Of a DNA stretch of 5,409 nt, positions 1-5,409 are shown one piece after another (position 1 is the stretch's first letter; the number at the start of each line of letters is the position of its first letter). The DNA is taken from the NCBI GenBank assembly GCA_030631725.1, contig DAOVKO010000148.1, forward strand, positions 1-5,409, written 5' to 3'. Under the pieces are notes generated by a model, which was not told where the DNA came from, ran no database searches, and was given only the letters and a program-made list of their open reading frames with translations. The stretch comes from Actinomycetes bacterium. Its GTDB lineage: Bacteria; Planctomycetota; Phycisphaerae; JAACET01. Both the position numbers and the translations under genes were made by a program.

Positions 1-1
1 T

Positions 2-2137
2 ACCGATGTGTCGCGAAGGGACCTTGACGCCGCCGCCTTCGTCGGCGTTATCGGCCACTATCGGATCGGATCGGGTGGTTTCGGCCCCGGCCGTCCTCTT
101 GGACCCGATGGAAAGCAGTCCTCGGCTGGTTTTTTCAATGCCTGCTTTACGAACCCGCGGAACCGTGCGGCCGGCCGGAAAACGATCACCGATGACCTTC
201 GATTAGCAGGTGGGCATCCGGCCCTCTATGGATACACCATCCAGGATGAAGTGCAGCACCATGCCAACGCCTGTTACTGCCAGCACTGCCGGAAAGCGTT
301 TCGGCAATGGCTCAAAGGCAGGTATGTCACCATCGACAAACTGAATGAAGCATGGTCTGCGAATTATGCCAGTTTCGAAATCATCGATCCGCCCCTGCCT
401 CTGTCTCTCCGCGGGACTGCTGCAAAGCCCATCAACGAGAAGGTGAATCGATACGCGTGGTACGACTGGCTTCAATTCAAAGACTGGTCCATGGCCGACT
501 ACATCAACGAGTTTACCGAACTGATTCACAAACTGGACCCTGGAAAAGTTGTCGCTAATCACCTGATCCCTGACTACTTTTCGTCCCATGGTTTTCACTG
601 GCGCGACAATCCATTCGTGCTTCAAGCGAATGTCGACCAGGCCCAAGCCAGCCAATGGGGTGATCGATACGGCTTTAGCTTCCACGCAAACGCGGAATCC
701 CATGCCCGCAAACCCGCCTGGTGCACGGGTACGAATCCGTTTGTGGGGCCACGGCTACGTTGGGCACAGGTCTACAGCGGTTACATCCATGGTTACCAGG
801 GTGTGATCTGGTGGTTCTACGCCCCGGTCCTGGAGGGCGGGATCGATTTTGGATTGCTCGAACTGGCCCCGAGAGGAAGCCGGGGGGCGCGGTATCGCCG
901 TGCGGTAGAAGTCAATGGGCTGGTCCGCCAAATCGCGCCGGTGCTCGGTGAACTACCGACCGTAAAAGCTCCCATTGGCCTGATCTGGTCGGATGCGACC
1001 GTTATTCAGAATCCGAATGACACAACTTCGGATACTGATCGCTTCGGCCTCTACCGGGCTCTATACAGATTGCAGCTCGAGCCGGTGATTCTGCTCGACT
1101 CCCAACTGACGATGGAACAGCTCAGGCCGCTGAGGGTGGTGCTGCTTGGTGGGGCATGGGACATGCCGCCGCAAACGGCCGAAGTCCTGCGCGAATACGT
1201 CAAGGCTGGTGGGCAGCTGATTGCCAGCACGAACACCGCGTTTTACGACCACGGACACAAGGAGACTCATGGCCTGGCGGACGTCTTCGGCGCCAGGCAG
1301 AGCAGTCGTATCCGTTTGACGGATCAATTGGAGTTGAAGCGTTCAGGCGAGGCAAACTCGCCCGTCACCTATATGACGTTCAATAAGCGGTCAATTCCTA
1401 TCATTGGCCACACACAGGACGTCAGCGTGGACAGTGCGACAGTGTTGGCGAAGGCCGAATCCGATTACAAGCCGCTTTTGATGCGCAACAGCTTTGGAAA
1501 GGGCTCGGCGGTGCTGGCCAGTTTCACGTTGGGAAAGACCTCTGCCCAGGAGGGCACGGACGCGGGCCTGGAACTGTTGGAGCGACTGCTTGCCGAAGCA
1601 GGTGTTAACCGACCCATTCGAGTCCGAAGCGGGCCGACTGCCGCATCGAAGCGCGACCCGGAAGTCGACGCCATTCTGCGTCATAAAGAAGGTGACAACG
1701 TTTGGTACCTGCTGGCGATCAATTACGGTGAAGACGATCACAAAGAGTACCGGATCAACGGACGATTCTCTTACGTTTACGATGTCATCACTCAACAGCG
1801 TGTTCCGGCCGTGATCGAGGGCAACACGACGCGATTTGTCGTCGAGCAGCCCCAGCATGATCCCCAGGCATATGCGCTGCTGGAGGGCGGCGAGGATGTG
1901 CTGCCATTGCGTTACAGCTACGAGCGTTTGGCCGATCACTTTCTGGTCAAGATCCGATGCGCCTCAGGCACGCTGGCAAAGCTGTTCAGCCGGGGCGCCT
2001 CCGGGCGCAAGGGGAAGCAACTGTTCAATATTCTTCCCGGCACGACGCACGTCAAGGTGCCGATCTATCGCATCCAGACCAAACCTGTGGAGCTGATTGT
2101 TGAAAACCGTCTTGGTCGGGTTCAGGAGATAGAGTAA
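2..2137 (+). CDS. GH42-like glycoside hydrolase (beta-galactosidase family, divergent), 5' partial
   Basis: The frame is open to the left edge, so the true start lies upstream. A GTG at base 8 has no ribosome binding site and is not a convincing start. Residues below are counted from that GTG. Seen: the barrel segment YGYTIQDE puts the presumed acid/base Glu at E81. It is followed by the CxCxxC cluster C89, C91, C94, with C46 exactly 35 residues before E81. In GH42 enzymes such as Thermus A4 beta-galactosidase, four cysteines with almost this spacing bind a structural zinc. RQWLKGRY...LNEAW (about 99-116) is also typical of GH42. Residues about 320-535 match the GATase-like trimerisation domain (VVLLGGAW, LREYVKAGGQLIAS), and 555-650 form a C-terminal beta domain. 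Family members usually hydrolyse terminal beta-galactosides. Oddities: the clan GH-A motif NE reads DE, and the nucleophile position in KPxW-x-x-E reads Gly (KPAWCTG, G241). Galactosidase activity is therefore doubtful. About 60 or more N-terminal residues are missing, so a signal peptide cannot be judged. It is probably in an operon with the DUF4838 gene 75 bases downstream. Confidence 0.88.
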   Translation, partial: TDVSRRDLDAAAFVGVIGHYRIGSGGFGPGRPLGPDGKQSSAGFFNACFTNPRNRAAGRKTITDDLRLAGGHPALYGYTIQDEVQHHANACYCQHCRKAFRQWLKGRYVTIDKLNEAWSANYASFEIIDPPLPLSLRGTAAKPINEKVNRYAWYDWLQFKDWSMADYINEFTELIHKLDPGKVVANHLIPDYFSSHGFHWRDNPFVLQANVDQAQASQWGDRYGFSFHANAESHARKPAWCTGTNPFVGPRLRWAQVYSGYIHGYQGVIWWFYAPVLEGGIDFGLLELAPRGSRGARYRRAVEVNGLVRQIAPVLGELPTVKAPIGLIWSDATVIQNPNDTTSDTDRFGLYRALYRLQLEPVILLDSQLTMEQLRPLRVVLLGGAWDMPPQTAEVLREYVKAGGQLIASTNTAFYDHGHKETHGLADVFGARQSSRIRLTDQLELKRSGEANSPVTYMTFNKRSIPIIGHTQDVSVDSATVLAKAESDYKPLLMRNSFGKGSAVLASFTLGKTSAQEGTDAGLELLERLLAEAGVNRPIRVRSGPTAASKRDPEVDAILRHKEGDNVWYLLAINYGEDDHKEYRINGRFSYVYDVITQQRVPAVIEGNTTRFVVEQPQHDPQAYALLEGGEDVLPLRYSYERLADHFLVKIRCASGTLAKLFSRGASGRKGKQLFNILPGTTHVKVPIYRIQTKPVELIVENRLGRVQEIE

Positions 2138-2144
2138 CAGCCAA

Positions 2145-2170
2145 GGGCGGCAGACTACGTCTCTGCCCCC
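2145..2170 (+). other. GC-rich stem-loop in the spacer between the two large genes
   Basis: The arms GGGCGGCAG (2145-2153) and CTGCCCCC (2163-2170) pair over eight base pairs with one bulged C at 2148. The loop is nine bases, and an alternative register AGAC/GTCT can form inside it. The stem begins eight bases after the stop codon of the upstream gene. No T-run follows, so it does not look like an intrinsic terminator. By inference it could protect the upstream mRNA 3' end, or set different expression of the two genes within one transcript. The pairing is read directly from the sequence; the function is unproven. Confidence 0.4.
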
Positions 2171-2196
2171 GACCGTTTGTGCCCCGACGGACGGTG

Positions 2197-2205
2197 AAGG
2201 AGGAG
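2197..2205 (+). promoter_or_regulatory. Strong Shine-Dalgarno sequence that sets the start of the DUF4838 gene
   Basis: AAGGAGGAG contains a full GGAGG core that ends nine bases before the ATG at 2213. This is a near-ideal spacing. A TTG at 2210-2212 lies in frame directly before the ATG, but the ATG is the better start because it is the stronger codon and is well placed. The N-terminus that follows is a classical signal peptide, which supports the choice. Confidence 0.8.
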
Positions 2206-2212
2206 CGATTTG

Positions 2213-4897
2213 ATGGTTGCACTAGGTCTGAAAGTTAATCTTTCGTTTGTTTTGTCGATAGCGCTCGTTGTTTCGGCTATGCCTTGGATTTGCCTGGCCG
2301 AGGACGAAAAGCAAGAAAACACTATGACCAAGAAAAGGGTAGCATCGAGTCTAGATCTGGCTGCTGTTGCAGGCTGGAAGGTGATTGTTGATGCCGAGGC
2401 CATTGCCAGCGAGCGTTATGCGGCCGAGGAGTTTGTGTCACTGTTCGAGCAGGCCGCAGGGGTGAAGCTGCCAGTTGTGTCGGGAACAGCGGGACCAACC
2501 GGGAACGTGTTCATCGGGCCCGGCGCGGCCATGGCCGACAGTGCGGTGGGGTTCGGCGTGGATGATCTGGGCGAAGAGGGTCTGCGGATCAATATTCAGA
2601 AGGACAACATCGCCATTGCCGGGGGGCGGCCGCGGGGGACTCTGTACGGAGTTTATGAGTTTTTCGAGAAGTACCTGCAGGTCCGATTTCTGACGCCTGA
2701 CCACACCCATGTCCCAGATGTTGCGAGTGTAGGGGAGATACCCTGCCAGCTATACAGCTACGTGCCTGTATTCTCGCTGCGTTATCCCTTCGGTTCTCCT
2801 TCCCGGCCTGCCGACCCCCTATTTACCACGAGAGTCCGTGACAACACCCGCCGCTGCCCCGGCCGGGAGACGGTATCGTGGGAGAGCAAGTTGGGGGGCG
2901 TGGGTCGCCAAAGCCAGATCCGAGGAGGAGGGTTCGCCCGCATGGTACCGGTGGACAAGTATGGCAAGGACCACCCGGAATATTTTGCGATGGTGAATGG
3001 TGTGCGAAAGATTACGCGGGGGAAGGGCGGTCCGCAACTGTGCGTGACGAATCCGGAACTTATCGAGTTGGTTGCCGAAGGCGCCATACGTTTTTTTGAT
3101 GAGCACCCGGATGCGGATCATTTCAACCTTTCCGCCAATGACAATGCCTTTTTCTGCGGCTGTGAGAAGTGTCAGGCGATCAACGTTCGTGAGGACACGC
3201 CAATGGGATCGCATCTGTACTTTGTGAATGCGGTCGCCGAGCGGGTGGAGAAGAGGTACCCGGATAAAAAGGTCGCCACCGAAGCGTACCTGCATACGCG
3301 CAAGGCGCCCCGGACGATTGTCCCGCGGGACAATGTCCAGATTCTGCTGGCGCCGATCGAGGCGTGTGGCCTGCACGGCTACGACGACCCCGGGTGTCCG
3401 AGGAATTACGAGCTGGGCAAGTACATGGCCCAATGGGAAGAAATCTGTGACGACCTGTGGCTGTGGGGATACTATACTAATTTCGGGTCTTATGCTCTGC
3501 CGTTTCCCAACCTCAAGAGCATCTCGGCAAGATTCAGGTTCTTTCAAGAACACAAAGTGCAGGGCATACTTACCCAGAACACGTACAGGACCGAGGCGGG
3601 GGAATTCAGCGATTTGCGTTACTATGTGCTTTCGCGGTGTCTGTGGGACCCGCGTTTGGACAGTTGGGCCCTGACCGAGGAATTCTGTCGGCTCCATTAT
3701 TCAAAGGCGGCCCAGCCCATCATCGACCACCTGACGATGATCCACGAAGACGCCGAAAGGCTTGGCGGTCATCCGTTCAATTGGGCGTCTCCGGCGGGGA
3801 CGGGCCTGGGCCCGGAGAACACGCGCAAGAGCCTAGCATATTTCGCCGAGGCGATGGATCTGGCAGACAACCAGGTCGTGCGCAGCCGCGTGGAGAAGGC
3901 GTCACTTTGCGCTTATGCGGCAATGCTCGAAACTCCTGATTTGGTGTTCGCGGACGGCAAGTATCGTCTGGATCTGCCAAGCCAATATAGTGACGTGTTC
4001 CACCGTTACATCGACATAGCCAAGCGTCACAACCTTACTCGAATGGCTGAGGGAATAAAGGCCGCTGATTACTTCGAGCAGATCGAGCGTTTGGCCAAGG
4101 GATATCCAGCTGTTTGTCTGGAGGATAGCACCTGGAGGCTGGTTGTTTTGCCCGAAAATAACGGTCAGATGGTGGAGATGACGTACAAGCCAACCGGAAG
4201 AAACCTGTTGCGTAGACGGACCTGGAGTTCCGGCGAAATAGCTGATTTCGTGATGCGGTCAGGGTCAGTTCATGAAGAAACAGGTCTTAGCGGCTATGAG
4301 CACGAACGCCCGAGGGCATTCACGGTCGATTCGGCGAAGCAAACATCTCTGATACTCATAAAACATACCGCGGACGATTCGGTCATAGTGCGCAGGATTT
4401 ACCTCAGCGACCAGGACCCGAGTAGAATATGCTTCCAGACAACCATTACCAACCAGGGTGCCGGTGCCAGGACTTACCAAATCAAGGTCTGTCCCGAACT
4501 TAACACGGCCACCGACCCCAATGACTGGACATTCAACAGTGACGTGGTGGCGGGCTACGTGAAGCGTACGCGCATGCTGTGTCAGCGCTGGGTAAAGTTC
4601 AATGATGATTGGGGGTACATGGATCAGTTTGGGCTTATTGATCCTCGGAGCAATTTCGGCCCCAATGACTATCTGCTGAAATCGGATCATGGAGGCTTGG
4701 CATATTTCAACCATCGGGCGAAGTTCGGTGTCCTCCAGAGCTACAACCCAGAGGAAATAGACTCGCTCAACTTTCAGTGGGAACCAGTCTCTTCCCTGGT
4801 GAATCTGGAGTTGATCACTCGCGCGGTGGAGTTGAGAAGCGGTGAGTCGTTCGATTTTTCCTATCAGATGGAATACCTGACAGAGCCGCCGTTATGA
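2213..4897 (+). CDS. Secreted DUF4838 protein (putative GH163-like glycosidase) with C-terminal mutarotase-like beta-sandwich
   Basis: This 894-residue protein starts at the ATG behind a strong ribosome binding site. Residues 1-29 form a signal peptide: a hydrophobic stretch ending CLA, with likely signal peptidase I cleavage before EDEK. There is no convincing lipobox, so it is exported and probably soluble. Residues about 47-170 resemble the N-terminal domains of GH20 and GH67 enzymes (AAEEFVSLFEQAAGVKLP; GGRPRGTLYGVYEFFE near 137-152). The DUF4838 (PF16126) core covers about 200-520. It carries SANDN (307-311), the cysteine cluster C315/C317/C320, a VPRDNV segment near 370, and WLWGYYTNF (416-424) followed by LPFPNL. 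From memory, some DUF4838 proteins form CAZy family GH163, endo-beta-N-acetylglucosaminidases on complex N-glycans; whether this one shares that activity is unknown. Residues about 634-894 look like a galactose-mutarotase-type beta-sandwich (WRLVVLPENNGQ...TGRNLL), probably for sugar binding. It most likely cleaves or binds an extracellular glycan and is co-transcribed with the upstream GH42-like gene. Confidence 0.87.
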   Translation: MVALGLKVNLSFVLSIALVVSAMPWICLAEDEKQENTMTKKRVASSLDLAAVAGWKVIVDAEAIASERYAAEEFVSLFEQAAGVKLPVVSGTAGPTGNVFIGPGAAMADSAVGFGVDDLGEEGLRINIQKDNIAIAGGRPRGTLYGVYEFFEKYLQVRFLTPDHTHVPDVASVGEIPCQLYSYVPVFSLRYPFGSPSRPADPLFTTRVRDNTRRCPGRETVSWESKLGGVGRQSQIRGGGFARMVPVDKYGKDHPEYFAMVNGVRKITRGKGGPQLCVTNPELIELVAEGAIRFFDEHPDADHFNLSANDNAFFCGCEKCQAINVREDTPMGSHLYFVNAVAERVEKRYPDKKVATEAYLHTRKAPRTIVPRDNVQILLAPIEACGLHGYDDPGCPRNYELGKYMAQWEEICDDLWLWGYYTNFGSYALPFPNLKSISARFRFFQEHKVQGILTQNTYRTEAGEFSDLRYYVLSRCLWDPRLDSWALTEEFCRLHYSKAAQPIIDHLTMIHEDAERLGGHPFNWASPAGTGLGPENTRKSLAYFAEAMDLADNQVVRSRVEKASLCAYAAMLETPDLVFADGKYRLDLPSQYSDVFHRYIDIAKRHNLTRMAEGIKAADYFEQIERLAKGYPAVCLEDSTWRLVVLPENNGQMVEMTYKPTGRNLLRRRTWSSGEIADFVMRSGSVHEETGLSGYEHERPRAFTVDSAKQTSLILIKHTADDSVIVRRIYLSDQDPSRICFQTTITNQGAGARTYQIKVCPELNTATDPNDWTFNSDVVAGYVKRTRMLCQRWVKFNDDWGYMDQFGLIDPRSNFGPNDYLLKSDHGGLAYFNHRAKFGVLQSYNPEEIDSLNFQWEPVSSLVNLELITRAVELRSGESFDFSYQMEYLTEPPL

Positions 4898-4918
4898 GCC
4901 CGAGGTGGCAGATTTTTT
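4885..4918 (+). terminator. Candidate intrinsic terminator after the DUF4838 gene (weak)
   Basis: GCCGCC (4885-4890) can pair with GGTGGC (4904-4909) through six base pairs including one G-U. The loop is 13 bases. Six T residues at 4913-4918 follow after three bases. The stem overlaps the stop codon region of the DUF4838 gene. The long loop and short stem make it weak, but it stands at the expected end of the two-gene transcript. Confidence 0.3.
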
Positions 4919-5145
4919 CCGCTAATGATCATTGCATTTTCACGGTTGGCAACACCCGTCCACTTGATCAAGCAGTCCAGCATGCAACCAGGGAGATGCT
5001 ACGCTGACTGCAAGAGGACTATGGTCTCAGTGCGTTAGGCGCGAGCACGCTGTTATTGTAGAGGGATACACACACGACACGGAATGAATACTGCACCGAA
5101 CGGGGGGCTGCAGGCGGACGTTTTGCGTCGCTGAGTCGCACGACG
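4898..5145. other. Non-coding region between two convergent genes
   Basis: I see no recognisable gene, RNA or insertion sequence here. Apart from the terminator candidate at the left, it holds a short open frame overlapping the DUF4838 stop codon (ATGA, 4894-5007, 37 codons, no ribosome binding site), a CA-rich patch near 5068-5080, and a perfect five-base inverted repeat CGTCG/CGACG (5126-5130 and 5141-5145) just past the stop of the minus-strand gene. The repeat has no T-run after it on the minus strand. Confidence 0.6.
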
Positions 5146-5373
5146 TTAGCGGGCACTTGAATCAGAGCCGACAAAACACACGTAACTCACGCCAAACCCT
5201 AATGAACAATACGTGTATCCTGGTACTGTGTGTCCCTGACGTCCATCGACTTTTAAAGGCGGATTTCCTATTTCAAAGCTGCCTCGGTCCGCATAGCACT
5301 CTTGGATTCTGCTACCGTGCAGAACCAAAAGATTAACAACAAAGTAGGCAAGCAATGCGCCAAGACCAATCAA
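5146..5373 (-). CDS. Small unrecognised protein with one N-terminal membrane segment; start uncertain
   Basis: I do not recognise this protein. Read on the minus strand from a TTG at 5373, it has 75 residues. Residues 1-18 (LGALLAYFVVNLLVL) are a clear hydrophobic segment, long enough for a membrane anchor or uncleaved signal. A polar, Gly-rich tail with several Cys and Tyr follows, probably outside the cytoplasm. There is no lipobox. The same frame stays open to the right edge, adding SGQRRRDAGHAA before the hydrophobic part, so it could also be the tail of a longer protein. A strong ribosome binding site and ATG lie just upstream but in another frame, and the TTG overlaps the stop of that mini-frame (TTGA). 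Either translation is coupled or one base is missing. It converges on the DUF4838 gene and is not in its operon. Evidence is limited to the membrane segment and the nearby ribosome binding site. Confidence 0.42.
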   Translation of the reverse strand: MIGLGALLAYFVVNLLVLHGSRIQECYADRGSFEIGNPPLKVDGRQGHTVPGYTYCSLGFGVSYVCFVGSDSSAR

Positions 5374-5387
5374 GGCAGCGTGCCCCG

Positions 5388-5402
5388 CATCCCGCCTCCT
5401 TT
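5388..5402 (-). promoter_or_regulatory. Ribosome binding site and ATG in front of the small membrane protein
   Basis: On the minus strand AAAGGAGG (5402-5395) precedes an ATG (5390-5388) by four bases, a strong if slightly tight translation start. The ATG frame encodes only MRGTLP and stops with TGA at 5372-5370. The signal is too good to ignore, so it probably serves the membrane protein, directly in an intact allele or through coupling at the TTGA overlap. Confidence 0.45.
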
Positions 5403-5409
5403 GGCCGGA

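Noticed and set aside
6..206. Plus-strand frame starting at ATG 6 (66 codons) as a separate gene, or as evidence of a frameshift in the GH42-like gene
   Set aside because: The neighbouring frame holds C46 at exactly the spacing expected for the zinc site and runs unbroken into the barrel motifs. The frame at base 6 has no such support.
272..289. CxCxxC cluster as a redox or heme-binding motif
   Set aside because: There is no CxxCH heme motif. The position just after the acid/base Glu and the partner C46 fit the structural zinc site of GH42.
1391..1939. Open frame on the minus strand inside the GH42-like gene (182 codons)
   Set aside because: It is antisense to the trimerisation and C-terminal domains, with no motif or plausible start signal.
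2138..2212. Independent promoter for the DUF4838 gene
   Set aside because: I could not find a convincing -35/-10 pair in the 75-base spacer.
2819..3697. Long open frame on the minus strand inside the DUF4838 gene (292 codons)
   Set aside because: It lies fully antisense to a gene with clear family motifs. Its translation has no recognisable domain, and it is best explained by the codon bias of the real gene.
5060..5085. CA-rich patch as a tandem repeat or CRISPR remnant
   Set aside because: It is only a few dinucleotide units long, with no spaced direct repeats.

Overview
The window looks like part of a glycan-degradation locus from a bacterium with a large sugar-hydrolase repertoire. It is moderately GC-rich. 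It combines a divergent GH42-type protein with a secreted DUF4838 protein, and it uses strong Shine-Dalgarno sequences. From general knowledge, that pairing suits the Planctomycetes/Verrucomicrobia/Lentisphaerae group or a neighbouring environmental phylum. This assignment is inference: no rRNA or marker gene is present.

Layout. (1) Bases 2-2137, plus strand: a GH42-like glycoside hydrolase whose 5' end lies outside the window. The TIM barrel, the four-Cys zinc site, the trimerisation domain and a C-terminal beta domain are recognisable. The position that should hold the catalytic nucleophile Glu reads Gly. (2) Bases 2138-2212: a short spacer with a GC-rich stem-loop and a very strong ribosome binding site. 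(3) Bases 2213-4897, plus strand: a complete 894-residue exported protein. It has a signal peptide, a GH20b/GH67N-like N-terminal domain, a DUF4838 core and a C-terminal mutarotase-like beta-sandwich. (4) Bases 4898-5145: mostly featureless non-coding DNA, with a weak terminator candidate at its start. (5) Bases 5146 to about 5390, minus strand: a small, unrecognised, probably membrane-anchored protein whose start region looks frame-disrupted.

The two large genes are probably co-transcribed and work on the same glycan. The DUF4838 protein would act outside the cytoplasm. The GH42-like protein would act on released galactosides or related sugars, or, if it really lacks its nucleophile, serve as a non-classical enzyme or a sugar-binding protein. 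The small minus-strand gene converges on them and need not be related. There are no mobile elements, CRISPR arrays, tRNAs or rRNAs. The most notable observations are the altered active site of the GH42-like protein beside its intact zinc site, the parallel Asp/Glu plus CxCxxC arrangement in both large proteins, and the apparent one-base lesion at the start of the small membrane protein.
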